Source: SAR324 cluster bacterium
GTDB taxonomy: Bacteria; SAR324; NAC60-12
Reading direction: 5' to 3'
Length of the DNA: 48,157 bases
NCBI GenBank assembly: GCA_028282505.1
Contig: JANQHV010000058.1
Coordinates: 1-48,157, forward strand
In this document: in pieces, positions 8,401-18,100 of the stretch
How the letters are laid out: every line of letters starts with the position of its first letter
How positions within the stretch are numbered: position 1 is the stretch's first letter
Notes under the pieces: model-generated
Seen by the model: the letters and a program-made list of their open reading frames with translations, nothing else
Told to the model about the DNA's origin: nothing
Databases searched by the model: none
Position numbers and translations under genes: made by a program

Positions 8401-9554
8401 TTCATTTGGACTCGCATGGATTCTGCCATATTGTTGAAAGAATTTGCCAGGTAACCCAGTTCATCTCCTGTCTTTAAATCCACCTTTACTGTCAAGTCTC
8501 CTTGTGACATACGGTCTAAGGCCCGAACCAGAGTCTGAATGGGTTGTTTGATGGTCTGACTGATAAACGTACCAAATAAAAAGGCCAGCAAGAAGGCTGA
8601 CAGACTGGTAACCAGCATCCAGATACGTGTTTGTTCAAGGGCTTTTCCTAAATCGAGCAATCCTTTGTCCATGGTATCATGAATCAATTCTTCGGCATCG
8701 TCTGCTGTTTGGATGAAAGTAGAGAATTGCTCGTTAAATGTCTCCTCCAAATCTGACATCACTTTGTTGTAGTGCGTTGTGGTTTCATAACGCTCTTCCG
8801 CGACTTTGATGAATGCCACGATACGTTGACTCAAGTCTTCCACCTGATCTTTTCCGATGATAGGAGCCAGTGTTTCAAAAATGGCTTTAGCCGAGTTGAA
8901 ATCATCCAGAATGTCTTCCATCCTGTTGGACATATCACCAGAAAGCAGCTCCTCTAGAAAAAGATGGCCCTTTGTCAGCAAGAATTTGGTTTCTCCAATT
9001 TTGAACACAATCTCAGTCTCCTGGGCTTCATTCTTATATTGAGCACTGATTCTATCGAGGTTTTTCATGATGCTTCGATACAGCCCATCGAAATTTTGGT
9101 CAATGGCGCTGCCCGCACTGGAAGTTTGTTTGCTGGCCAAATAGCGTTTACGGCTTATCTGGAGAAACGACTCTATCTTTTGTTGGGTTTGTGTGATTTT
9201 TTCTCGAACATCCGGATCATTGCTGGCAATGAAACGGCCTTCATCATTTTCATCACCTCTCAGGATAGCGTTGCTATACCAGAGTGATTCCTGGAGTAAA
9301 TTCCATACTTTTTCCTCTTTGAAATCATCAGGATTTTTTATCAACTCATCTAGAGATACACGGGCCATCGCTGCTGTCAGCTTGATTTCCATAGCAGCGT
9401 CTCCTAATGGTGCCAACTCCATTCCAACAATTTCCCCTTTTTCCCCAATATAATTGGTGAGATAGGTGCCCATCATCCCTGTCATTCCTGCAATGACAGC
9501 AACCAACAGGAATGCCAGCATCAACCGGGTTCCAATTTTCATTTGTGTCTGCAT
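5424..9554 (-). CDS. MCP-sensor hybrid histidine kinase with four receivers
   Basis: 1376 residues using the ATG at 9554. An in-frame start at 9713 would overlap the cheR gene by over 130 bp, whereas the 9554 ATG has AGGGAAACAAC before it and begins 22 bp after cheR. Order: TM1 (about 8-30), extracytoplasmic helical bimodular sensor (about 35-305), TM2 (308-331), HAMP (332-384), GAF (405-540), a glutamine-rich coiled coil (540-600), HisKA with H611 in SNMSHELRTPLN, HATPase (about 720-840), then four receiver domains starting near 849, 962, 1104 and 1260. All four keep the phospho-Asp motif (DVIMPEMDG, DLMMPEMDG, DLMMPEVDG, DMALPKMDG). The N-terminal sensor is clearly paralogous to that of the MCP encoded four genes upstream. 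Probably membrane-bound and part of the same sensory pathway; the purpose of four serial receivers is unknown. Confidence 0.93.
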   Translation of the reverse strand: MQTQMKIGTRLMLAFLLVAVIAGMTGMMGTYLTNYIGEKGEIVGMELAPLGDAAMEIKLTAAMARVSLDELIKNPDDFKEEKVWNLLQESLWYSNAILRGDENDEGRFIASNDPDVREKITQTQQKIESFLQISRKRYLASKQTSSAGSAIDQNFDGLYRSIMKNLDRISAQYKNEAQETEIVFKIGETKFLLTKGHLFLEELLSGDMSNRMEDILDDFNSAKAIFETLAPIIGKDQVEDLSQRIVAFIKVAEERYETTTHYNKVMSDLEETFNEQFSTFIQTADDAEELIHDTMDKGLLDLGKALEQTRIWMLVTSLSAFLLAFLFGTFISQTIKQPIQTLVRALDRMSQGDLTVKVDLKTGDELGYLANSFNNMAESMRVQMKIQHGVAEINDTMVAAKDVSDFSRELLKDIMEITDSQLGAFYLLSGDQQQFEHFTSIGGNSDLLQPFAAATMEGEIGRTLRSKQISHIENIPQDTVFQLKTFIGSATPTAMITLPILIRDEVMAIITLASFHSYSKEHLEIVNQASIGINTSFSNLWANENTRKLAEELQNKNVLLEAQAGELRAQAVELQNQSEEFQQQNLELEAQRQQVEEANRLKSEFLSNMSHELRTPLNSIMALSRVLILQAQDNLSAEQGEYLEIIERNGKQLLALINDILDLSKIEAGRMDVSLRWFSPETTIETIVESLELIAKEKGITITQQIANNFPEIESDELRVHKILQNIIGNAVKFTEQGSINIKAFREKEAVVIQVMDTGIGISKEDVPHIFEEFRQVDGSSSRRFEGTGLGLSIANKTAKMLGGTISVQSTLGQGSKFIITLPIEWQGIAPTYEPLSFPLATPQSKKKTILIVDDNPQVVTMISNYLSEEGYHTVIATSGQKALELAEVHHPFAITLDVIMPEMDGWETLQNLKKNKKTANIPVIVISVADDQETGFALGAVGYLTKPVHKEILISEIRTIDGAHPYSIMVVDDNKIDRLEMTRILEEEKMKVISVESGRKCLELLKQSIPDVLVLDLMMPEMDGFMVLDRLRNDPSTKNLPVIVVTAKDLTTEEKNKLETHASSILGKSNLDTKSLLQEIEKQLTTIEKVSKSLRSLETKESHHLLLVEDNEIAITQVKRTLEGVGYSVEAVRGGQEAIDYIEHTVPDGIILDLMMPEVDGFAVLEKIRSMEATAGIPVLILTAKDLTKEDLAKLSSNHIQQLIQKGDVDRDGLLHKVQHMLAPIAENFPESPLPEKETSHPVPNSQDAIATRASREKPIILVIEDTPDNMVLIRAILKDKYEILEAVDGLEGLEKTISELPDLVLLDMALPKMDGFTVVQKIREHKQTQMIPVIAVTARAMKGDREKTIEAGCNDYIAKPIDVDEIVDKIEKWM

Positions 9555-9576
9555 GTTGTTTCCCTGAGTGGTTTTT

Positions 9577-10410
9577 TCATAGTTGCTGTTTCTGATAAAT
9601 ATGACAGCATTCATTAACCTTCTTAAAATATTTTTGATACTTGATTGGTGGTATTTCAAATTCTCCCAGCACCAAAAAACCGTTTTCTGCAAGTGAACGG
9701 TATAGTTTTTCAAACACGATATCTTGAGGTTCTTGTTCGAGATAAATCAAGACGTTGCGGCAAAGGACAATGTCAAAGTTGGCAAACACACTTTCTGGTG
9801 GAGCATAACTTTTTTTATCCAATAAATTAAAAAAAGAGAATGCCACCAGTTCTTTTATTTCGGGTTTTAGCTGGAAAGACATTTCATTCATCACAAAATG
9901 TTTTTTCAGCAGTCCATATTTGACATCTTCCACACTTTCTAAGGGATATTTTCCAGTTTGTGCTGCCTGGATGGCTTTTTGGTCAATGTCTGTTGCAAAG
10001 ATATCCAGATCTATTTTGTAATTTTGTTTTGCCATGAGTTCTTGCAAGAGGATTGCAATTGAGTATGCTTCTTCCCCATGAGAGCATCCTGCTGACCAAA
10101 TTCGTAAAGAAGAATTTTTCTGCTCCATTTTTTTCAAAAGGATTGCTGGCAAAATTTGATGATCAATGACTTCAAACGACCAGGTATTTCGAAAGAATCG
10201 ACTGACGTTGATGGTTAACGCATCCAGGAGTTCATGGGTTTCATCAGGATTTTTTTCCAGGAAATCCAGATATTCAGCATAACTTGCACTTTGTGTTTCT
10301 TCCAGTCTTTTACAGACTCGATTTTCCACAACAGAAAGACGATATCCAAAAAAGTTGAGATTTATTTTTTTTTCAAGAAATTGAAGAATCAATGGAAGTT
10401 GCTGTTTCAT
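9577..10410 (-). CDS. cheR: CheR-type protein-glutamate methyltransferase (copy 2)
   Basis: 277 residues. It has an N-terminal helical CheR domain (to about 80) and a C-terminal SAM-binding domain with IWSAGCSHGEEAYSIAI (motif I), the DIFATDID acidic loop, and FDIVLCRNVLIYLE. It transfers methyl groups from SAM to receptor glutamates for adaptation. Second of two adjacent cheR genes, only 8 bp after the other. It diverges strongly from its neighbour, so the pair is not a recent duplication; each may serve a different receptor (the MCP and the MCP-like kinase are the obvious candidates, by inference). No TPR extension is present. Confidence 0.92.
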   Translation of the reverse strand: MKQQLPLILQFLEKKINLNFFGYRLSVVENRVCKRLEETQSASYAEYLDFLEKNPDETHELLDALTINVSRFFRNTWSFEVIDHQILPAILLKKMEQKNSSLRIWSAGCSHGEEAYSIAILLQELMAKQNYKIDLDIFATDIDQKAIQAAQTGKYPLESVEDVKYGLLKKHFVMNEMSFQLKPEIKELVAFSFFNLLDKKSYAPPESVFANFDIVLCRNVLIYLEQEPQDIVFEKLYRSLAENGFLVLGEFEIPPIKYQKYFKKVNECCHIYQKQQL

Positions 10411-10418
10411 GTCTACTC

Positions 10419-11279
10419 TCAGATTTTCTTATAAACAATGGTAGCTCCATAACGTAAAGAGCTGAACTTGTCTGTCATGCCATAGATATTTTCTGAAGAA
10501 CCCAGCAGAAAAAAACCATCGTTGGCAAGCATTTGGTAGAATTGATCAAAGATCCGGGTTTTGGCATTATCATCAAAATAGATCAGCACATTGCGGCAGA
10601 AAATGACATCAAAACTACCTAAGGTATTGAAAGGATTGATTAAATTGATTTGCCGGAATTCCACCATGCTGCGAAGTGCATCCTGGATCACCCACTCATT
10701 CCCTTTTTTTTCAAAATATTTGTCTAGATATCCTGGTGGCAATCCACGTTTGATTTCCATTTCGTTATATTTTCCAGCCAGTGCTTTTGCCAAGGCTTCT
10801 GTAGATATATCAGTTGCCAGGATTCTGAAATCGTCTTGCGCAATGTCAAGATATGCATTAGCCCTTGCGTATTCATAAATGAGCATGGCCAGTGTGTAAG
10901 GTTCTTGACCCGTGGATGAGGCAGCTGACCAGACATTTACCTTTGCTCCTCTTCTTGCGGTATTTCGTTGTTTGCGTTCCCGAATCATTTTGCCCAGCAC
11001 GGGGAGAATGTGATCCCGAAATGCCTCAAATGGATGGATATCTCGAAAAAATGAGGTTTCGTTGGTAGTGATAGCATCAATCACCAATTCTTTGGTGTTG
11101 GGTGAAAAGCTTTTGGTAATTTTGTGATAATATTCAGCAAAACTTTTGCAGTTGGACGCTCGCACCAACGGTTCGAGACGTTGCTGAACCAGATACTGTT
11201 TATTATCCTGAATAGAAATGCCACAAATCTCATGAATGTAATTTCGCAACAGATTGAATTCTTCCTGGGATAGTTCCAT
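10419..11279 (-). CDS. cheR: CheR-type protein-glutamate methyltransferase (copy 1)
   Basis: 286 residues with the standard CheR layout. The N-terminal domain starts ELSQEEFNLLRNYIHEICG. The SAM domain has VWSAASSTGQEPYTLAM, ILATDIS and FDVIFCRNVLIYFD, and LLGSSE lies near the C-terminus. It methylates chemoreceptor glutamates and is the expected partner of CheB (50 bp upstream). Placed between cheB and the second cheR in the operon. This copy matches classical CheR proteins more closely than the next one and is the better candidate for serving the MCP. Confidence 0.93.
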   Translation of the reverse strand: MELSQEEFNLLRNYIHEICGISIQDNKQYLVQQRLEPLVRASNCKSFAEYYHKITKSFSPNTKELVIDAITTNETSFFRDIHPFEAFRDHILPVLGKMIRERKQRNTARRGAKVNVWSAASSTGQEPYTLAMLIYEYARANAYLDIAQDDFRILATDISTEALAKALAGKYNEMEIKRGLPPGYLDKYFEKKGNEWVIQDALRSMVEFRQINLINPFNTLGSFDVIFCRNVLIYFDDNAKTRIFDQFYQMLANDGFFLLGSSENIYGMTDKFSSLRYGATIVYKKI

Positions 11280-11328
11280 TGATGTGCTCAGTTGAGTATT
11301 TTAATGTTTGTTGTTTTCTACTTTCGAA

Positions 11329-12417
11329 CTATTGTGTTTCACCATAAACAATTCTAGCCACCGCCTCTGGTATTTTTAACAATGGCAGGACAATGTCCAC
11401 GTGTCCCGATTCTATAGCACTGCCTGGCATCCCCCAGACAACACTGGAAGATTCATCCTGGGCAATGATCTCGGCACCTGCTCGCTTCAGAGTTCCAATG
11501 CCTTTTACTCCATCATCTCCCATTCCTGTAAGAATTATGGCAACTACGTTTCCTCCAAATACAGGAGCTGCTGAACGAAAGAGCACATCAACCGAAGGGC
11601 GACAGCCTTTTTCCGGAGGCTGTTGATTGGTAATGATGACTATTTTGTTTTCCTGCCTCCTAATCAGCATATGCCCCCCTCCAGGAGCAATATAGACATG
11701 ATGTGTTTGAACGGGAGTGGTCTCAGTGACTTCAATGACCGTATGAGAACATATCCGATCCAGACTGTTTGCCAGAGATTCTGTAAAAGTAGAAGGCATG
11801 TGTTGGACAATAAAAATGGGCAGATCTACTTTTTGACAGAGAACTGGCAAGATGGTAACAAGTGCCTTGGGTCCTCCAGTAGAAGTTCCGATTAAGATGG
11901 CTTGTATGTGTGTCGAACGAGGAGCACGAGAAATATTTAGAAATGGAGACTTAGAAACCACAAAACGGGATTTAGTCGCAGAATCGGGATGTTGGGAAGT
12001 AAACAGTCGGATTTTGGCTTTGAGCTTCCGGCTTAGTAAACCTAGACTGTTTTCCAGTTTTTCTGTTTCAGGTTTTGTAATAAAATCAAAAGCTCCAGCT
12101 TCCAGTGCTTCGATGGTAATCTCAGCACCTTGACGAGTGAAGGCGCTAAGCATGATGACACCAATTGGCGGTAAATCGTCGTGAGATTGATTGATGGCTT
12201 CAATGGCTTTCAGGGTTTCCAGTCCATTCATGTCTGGCATTTCGACATCCAGGGTAACCAGATCTGGGCGGGTGGACTGAATAAACTCCAGTGCTTTGAT
12301 CCCGTTTCGGACGGAGCCAATGACTTCGATATCTTCTTCATCTGCCAGACTTTCTTCAACAATACTGCGGAAGATCCGTGAATCATCGACGATCAGTACT
12401 TTTGTTTTGGAACTCAT
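11329..12417 (-). CDS. cheB: CheB receptor methylesterase/deamidase
   Basis: 362 residues. Receiver domain (1-125) with D57 in VTLDVEMPDMNG, a linker, then the catalytic domain with the Ser-His-Asp set: S179 in LIGTSTGGPKAL, H206 in FIVQHMPS and D302 in LTGMGDDG. It removes methyl groups from receptors when phosphorylated by CheA, the counterpart of CheR. It lies 15 bp after the MCP gene, inside the operon. All key residues are present, so it should be active. Confidence 0.95.
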   Translation of the reverse strand: MSSKTKVLIVDDSRIFRSIVEESLADEEDIEVIGSVRNGIKALEFIQSTRPDLVTLDVEMPDMNGLETLKAIEAINQSHDDLPPIGVIMLSAFTRQGAEITIEALEAGAFDFITKPETEKLENSLGLLSRKLKAKIRLFTSQHPDSATKSRFVVSKSPFLNISRAPRSTHIQAILIGTSTGGPKALVTILPVLCQKVDLPIFIVQHMPSTFTESLANSLDRICSHTVIEVTETTPVQTHHVYIAPGGGHMLIRRQENKIVIITNQQPPEKGCRPSVDVLFRSAAPVFGGNVVAIILTGMGDDGVKGIGTLKRAGAEIIAQDESSSVVWGMPGSAIESGHVDIVLPLLKIPEAVARIVYGETQ

Positions 12418-12432
12418 CGTTGTATCGTCGTT

Positions 12433-14631
12433 CTATGTGATCGACCTCTCCTCGTTGAAATTATTGGCCACCATTTCGTTAGCAGGATTGACCACCAACG
12501 CACTGGTCATCATTTCGTTTTCTACTTTGAATTTGCTGGTCAGTTCTTGGATTTCACTGGCAATTTTTGTCAATTCATCAGCAGAGAGGTTGACCTGTTG
12601 TGCTCCTGAGTTTGTTTCATCAGCTACCTTGTTCACTCCCTGAATATTTTGGGACACTTCGTCAGCGCCCTTAGCCGCTTCTCCTGCATTGTTGGACATA
12701 TCGTTGGAACCTTTGGCAACTTCAGCAATCGAAGAGGCAATATTGTTCACACCTGCATTGGATTGAGCAACATTGGAAGAGATGTCATTGGCCACGCTGG
12801 TTTGTTGTTCCACAGCATTGGTGATCACACCAACAGACTCATTGATGTTTTTGATGATCTCTGAAACCCGATCAATCACTTTGACTGCATTTTCTGTATT
12901 GGTTTGCACACCTTCAATACGATTGGTAATATCCTCTGCCGCCTGGGCACTTTGATTGGCCAACTCTTTAATTTCGTTGGCAACCACAGCAAACCCCTTA
13001 CCCGCATCTCCAGCAGAAGCAGCTTCGATGGTCGCATTGAGTGCCAGGAGATTGGTCTGTTCGGCAATACGCTTGATCACTTCAGTCACTTGACCAATAT
13101 CTTTGGCAGCAGTCCCCAACGTATTCATCATTTCAGTCGCATCCAGAGATAGGGTCATTGCCTGTTCTGAAATTTTTGAGCCATCCTGAGCATTTTTGGC
13201 AATGTTGTTGATGGCAGTGCTCATTTCTTCAATGGCAGCAGCGACAGCATTCATATTGGTTGACATTTGTTCGGCTGCTGAAGAAACACTACTGGCATTA
13301 ACACTCATTTCTTCGGCGGCTGCTGCCATGGTATTGATATTGGTTGACATCTCTTCAGTGGCGCTGGCGGCATTATTGTACTGCATTGTCATTTGCTCAG
13401 AACCTGAAGCCAGTTCTGCAGAAATAGTATTCAGTTTTGAAGATGAATTGGCCAATACCCCGGTGTTGTTCTTGATTTGAATGATCATATTGGCTAGGTT
13501 ATTGACCGTATGATTGAACAAGCGTGACATATTGCCCAACTCGTCCTGGGTGTTAATATCAGTTTTGACAGTCAGGTCTCCAGTGGATAATTTATTCAGG
13601 GCATCTACCATTGCTTCAATGGGGCGTTTGATGGTGCCACTGATGAACACACCAAGGATCACCGCAATGGCAAAGGAAAAAAAGATGGTGCCAAACATGT
13701 ATAACTGTGCCTGACTAATTCCATTTTTCAAATCAGCTATTCCTTTTCTCATATCATCATGAATCAATTCTTCTGCTTCATCTGCAATTCTGACAAAAGA
13801 TTCAAACTGGGTATCAAACATTTCATCGGCTTCACCTCCTGCAGAGGAAGTCTGTTGACTGACTTTGTATCTCTCCTGGGTGGTCGCGATAAAACCTTTT
13901 AGATTTTCGATCAAATCACTGACATTATTTTGACCAATCACACTCCCGATTTGATGGATGTTTGCCTGAGCTTTGTCAAAGCTGGATAAAATATCGACGA
14001 TTTTTGCTTCATCGTCGCCAGCAAGCAACTCTTCCAAAAATAAGTGACCATCAGCCAAGAGAAATCTAGATTCACCTGCTAATTGAATAATAGATAGATG
14101 ATTGGGTTGGTTATGTTTTTCAATAATTGCCGCTAATCCTTCTTGCAAATTCTCATACTGTTTATCAAAAGCTTGATCGACATCACTTCCTATTGTTACG
14201 GAATTGGAACGTTGATCATACCGTTGATGAGCACCGGCAATAAACCCCTCTACACTGACTCGGACTTCTCGAATCTTTTCGCGCACTTGTGGATTTTTTG
14301 TAGCAACAAAAATGCCTTCATCGTTTTGTCCTCCTTTGAGGATGGCATCACAATACCAGAGGGTTTCATCTAAAAGTTTCCATACCTGGTTTATATCTTC
14401 AGAAGTATCACCAGCGAGAATTTCCTCAAACAGGAGGTGAGCCGTTGTGGCGGTGAGCTTGATTTCCATGGCAGCATCCCCCAAAGGAGCCAGTTTTGCC
14501 CCCACATTTTCGCCGCGTTCACCAACATAACTGGAAAAATGCATGCCAATCATCCCTGTGATTGCTGTAATGACGGCGACCAAAAGAAATGTGCTGATCA
14601 ATCTTGGTCCAATTTTCATTCCTGTTCCCAT
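12433..14631 (-). CDS. Methyl-accepting chemotaxis protein
   Basis: 732 residues. TM1 near 8-31, extracytoplasmic helical domain about 33-305, TM2 about 308-330 (YMFGTIFFSFAIAVILGVFI) and HAMP (331-385). A long cytoplasmic helical hairpin follows, with the trimer-contact tip EQTNLLALNATIEAASAGDAGKGFAVVANE around 520-560. The sensor consists of two similar halves, each ending in an RY...QTSSAG...D..FD-like segment, i.e. a bimodular helical fold. The same sensor is found in the hybrid kinase downstream. No NWETF-type tail for CheR/CheB docking is present (ends EERSIT). Located between cheW and cheB; probably the dedicated receptor for this CheA. The ligand cannot be told from sequence. Confidence 0.95.
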   Translation of the reverse strand: MGTGMKIGPRLISTFLLVAVITAITGMIGMHFSSYVGERGENVGAKLAPLGDAAMEIKLTATTAHLLFEEILAGDTSEDINQVWKLLDETLWYCDAILKGGQNDEGIFVATKNPQVREKIREVRVSVEGFIAGAHQRYDQRSNSVTIGSDVDQAFDKQYENLQEGLAAIIEKHNQPNHLSIIQLAGESRFLLADGHLFLEELLAGDDEAKIVDILSSFDKAQANIHQIGSVIGQNNVSDLIENLKGFIATTQERYKVSQQTSSAGGEADEMFDTQFESFVRIADEAEELIHDDMRKGIADLKNGISQAQLYMFGTIFFSFAIAVILGVFISGTIKRPIEAMVDALNKLSTGDLTVKTDINTQDELGNMSRLFNHTVNNLANMIIQIKNNTGVLANSSSKLNTISAELASGSEQMTMQYNNAASATEEMSTNINTMAAAAEEMSVNASSVSSAAEQMSTNMNAVAAAIEEMSTAINNIAKNAQDGSKISEQAMTLSLDATEMMNTLGTAAKDIGQVTEVIKRIAEQTNLLALNATIEAASAGDAGKGFAVVANEIKELANQSAQAAEDITNRIEGVQTNTENAVKVIDRVSEIIKNINESVGVITNAVEQQTSVANDISSNVAQSNAGVNNIASSIAEVAKGSNDMSNNAGEAAKGADEVSQNIQGVNKVADETNSGAQQVNLSADELTKIASEIQELTSKFKVENEMMTSALVVNPANEMVANNFNEERSIT

Positions 14632-14646
14632 ACGTTCCTCCTTCGC

Positions 14647-15111
14647 TTAAAGTACTTTCAAAAAATTTCTTGCTTGTAAAATGACAAGCAGGATTTCTTG
14701 CAATTGGCAAACTCCGATGATTAACTCTTGTTTACGTTTATCCTGTTCATTCAGATCTGCAGAAGTTGGTTCAGCGATCCGATAGTCTTCAATCAGATGT
14801 TCTTCGACTTCCTTGACATCATCGATCTGATCGACCAGGACGCCGAATGCTTGGCCTGCGGTAGGTTTGAACAGGATAATACGACTGGATCGGGTGATGG
14901 TTCCTTTTTCAAATCCAAGCAACAGGCGTAAATCCAGAACCAGGTGAATTTGTCCTCGAATGTTGACATACCCCCTTACCTCTTCAGGGGCATGAAAAAT
15001 AGGAGTTACGGCCACTTCTGGATTGATCTCTTTGACGTCTAGAATATTTACTCCAAACAAGCGTTCAGACAGCCAGAACGTGCAGAATTGATGCTTGTTA
15101 TTGGTTTCCAT
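14647..15111 (-). CDS. cheW: CheW coupling protein
   Basis: 154 residues, a single CheW domain: FCTFWLSERLFGVNILDVKEI at the start, then EEVRGYVNIRGQIHLVLDLR (the conserved NxRG turn) and FGVLVDQIDDVKEV. It links MCP signalling tips to CheA. Lies 18 bp after cheA and 15 bp before the MCP. The C-terminus (ELIIGVCQLQEILLVILQARNFLKVL) is slightly longer and more hydrophobic than usual; no reason is evident. Confidence 0.95.
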   Translation of the reverse strand: METNNKHQFCTFWLSERLFGVNILDVKEINPEVAVTPIFHAPEEVRGYVNIRGQIHLVLDLRLLLGFEKGTITRSSRIILFKPTAGQAFGVLVDQIDDVKEVEEHLIEDYRIAEPTSADLNEQDKRKQELIIGVCQLQEILLVILQARNFLKVL

Positions 15112-15129
15112 GGTTTTTCTCTCCTCAGA

Positions 15130-18100
15130 TTATGCTGCCATTTGAATTTGCATGAGTTCGGCAACTCTGACTAAGAGTTGTTCTCGTTCAATTTTGGTTT
15201 CGTGTCCATTGAATCCTGCTTCGTAGGTTCGCTCCTTATCGATTTCTGAATCAAGGGAAGTCAGGGCAAGAGACGGAATGGTTTGCAGGGCTTCTTCTGC
15301 ACGGACTGCTTTCATGAACGTCCAGCCGTTCATAATCGGCATTTCAATATCAGACACAATCAGATCAACGGTTGTGTCATGCAATACTTCCAAAGCACGT
15401 TTTCCATTTTCTGCAGTAAAAACTTCGTAGCCATCGGCCTCCAGATAGCCTTTCACCAATTGCTGGAAAAAAACCGTATCTTCTACCAAAAGGATTCGTT
15501 TTCTCTCTTGTGGAGAAGGTGCATTTTTTCTTCGTTCGATAAACCAATCGGGCTCTGCTTTTTCCACCAGACGATAGATATCAATGAACAACGTCATCTT
15601 GTCTTCGATTACCGCAGTTCCCATTAGGCCATCCTCCATGTAACTGTCGGTACTTAGGTTCACTTCTGTTTCCAGGACATCCACCACATTGGAAATGAGG
15701 ATGCCAACGGGATGTTTGATGTGTTTGGGAAGCAACAACAGGATGGTATCTTTTTCAGGACAGGGAGAAACGTTGAGGTGTTGTTCCATTTTGAGAATCC
15801 GAGTAGAAACACCATCAATGGTTACAAATTCTTTCTCACCAACCCGCTCTACCTGAGAAAGAGGAATTCGTTCGATGCGTCGGATCAGGGGCAGAGAAAT
15901 GGCAAATTGCTCTTGCGGTCCACTTTTAAATAAGAGGATCGATTGGGTTCTTTCTTTCAGAACAGCTTGCTCTTTTTCTTCCAATTCTGGTTCCGGTTCA
16001 GAGATTGTTTCTGCACAGGCGTGCTGTATCAGTCCTTCGATATCGAGAATCATGGCAACTTTGCCATCGCCCATCACAGTGGCGCCAGAATAGATTCTCA
16101 GTTTCTTCACGGCAGGATGCATGGGTTTAACAACGATTTCCTCCGTTCCTAACACGTTATCGACAATCAGGCCAAAACGTCTGGCCCCCACTTTGAGTAC
16201 CGAAAAAATAAGAGACTGTGCATTCTGTTCTTCCAGAATTTTCTTGGCCAATTGGCGATAATGACTGGTAATTTCAGCCAGTATATAATCGTTAAATGGT
16301 TCTGGTCGTTGAAGCACTTCATTCAGCCTGACCATAGGCAGTAAATGATCCCGCAGCCGATATACTTCCTGGTTGCCTGCACATTCGATACGATGAAAAA
16401 TATCCTCATCATAGAGGCGCACCAGTTCTACCAAATTGACCTGTGGAATGGCATAACGCAAGCCCAGGCTCTCAACGATAAGGCAGGGAATAATCGCCAA
16501 TGTGAGAGGGAGACTCAAACGAAGAGAAGTGCCTTCTCCAAAAGTGGATTCGAGATCAATGGTCCCACTAAGCTGCTCAATAGAAGTGCGGACAACGTCC
16601 ATTCCCACACCTCGTCCGGACACATCACTGATCTTTTCTGCGGTAGAAAAGCCAGGCAACATGATCAATGATAAGATTTCTTTGTCATTCATCTGAGCCA
16701 ACTCCGCTTCTGTTCTCATGCCATTTTGCAGGGCTTTCTTTTTGATGGCTTCCGGATCAATCCCTTTGCCGTCATCACGAATTTCAATATTGATGTGTCC
16801 TGCTTCATGAAATGCTCTGACCTGAATGGTTCCTTCTGGATTTTTTTCAGCCTCCATTCTTTGTTCTGGGCTCTCAATTCCGTGATCACAGCAGTTACGA
16901 ATCATATGCGTCAGTGGATCTGCCAATAATTCCAGGATTGTTTTGTCTAATTCTACTTCGGAACCAATGGTGGTGATTTCAATTTTTTTGTCGAGCTTCT
17001 TGGAAAGGTCTCGCACAATGCGCGGCAGTTTGCCAAATACATTGCCAATCGGTTGCATGCGAGTGCGCATCACACTTGCCTGAATTTCAGTAGTAACTAA
17101 ATCCAGGCGTTGGGAAATATCACGGGAAACCGGGTCCGATTTATCCACAGATAACAATTGTTGATTTCGCACCAACACCAGTTCTCCTGCCAATGTCATT
17201 AATTCATCAAGGATGTCCACTGAAATCCGAATCGTGTCGGTATGCTCATGACTTTTGGGCTCTATTCTGGTGGGTCTTTTAGGAGGAGGTGTCTTGTCGG
17301 CCTCTTTTGAAAGTTCTGCTTCTTCTTGTGTCGGTTGACTTGTTTTGGGTGGTTTTTGCTCGTTTTTGACTACATCGGATGCCGTTGCTTTTTGGAGATC
17401 TTCCTGATGGACTTCAATCACACCCTCTTCCGATAAGTTCACCGCTTTGCAAAGGAGTTCCTTTTCCATGATGGTCGAATACAGGGCATGATACAGTAGA
17501 GGCTTGTCCTCCAAAGTGTCGGAAAGATCATTGGCAGGAGAGTCTAATTTTCCATCAATAATCAAACCCATGCTCAAAAGATTGCGAATCAAAGTGCCTG
17601 GGGTTTCTCCATTGTTTTCAGCCAGTTTGGATAAGTCGAACTTTAGCACAAACAGATTGTTATGAGAGGCAGGCAGGTTGTTTAGTTCGAACTCGCTGAT
17701 TCGAAAACCAACCTTTTGGTTCTCATCATCCAGCATGGAAACATTGGTTTCCATTTCTTTCTTAATTTCAGAAGATGAAGTTTGGGCGATCAGATTGGAG
17801 AGACGATCATGGATTTCTTCAATGTCCATTTCATTGCTGTTTCCTGCGTCATCGAGCATGGTGGCCAATAGATCAACTCCGGAAAGAAGGGCATCGACAT
17901 ATTGGGCTTCCGGAGTGATTTCACCGTTTCGCATCATTTGGAGCATGGTTTCCATGGTATGTGCCAATTTATTGATTTTGACAAAACCAATAAATCCCGC
18001 AGCCCCTTTGATGGAGTGCATGGCACGAAACAGATGATCAATGACAGATGGCACCGGCACTCCTCCTTGTTTTTCCAATTCCAGGAGGTCTTTTTCGATG

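Noticed and set aside
9555-9713. Upstream extension of the hybrid kinase to an ATG at 9713
   Set aside because: It would overlap cheR by more than 130 bp and adds sequence with no domain; the ATG at 9554 has a Shine-Dalgarno sequence and matches the MCP N-terminus.
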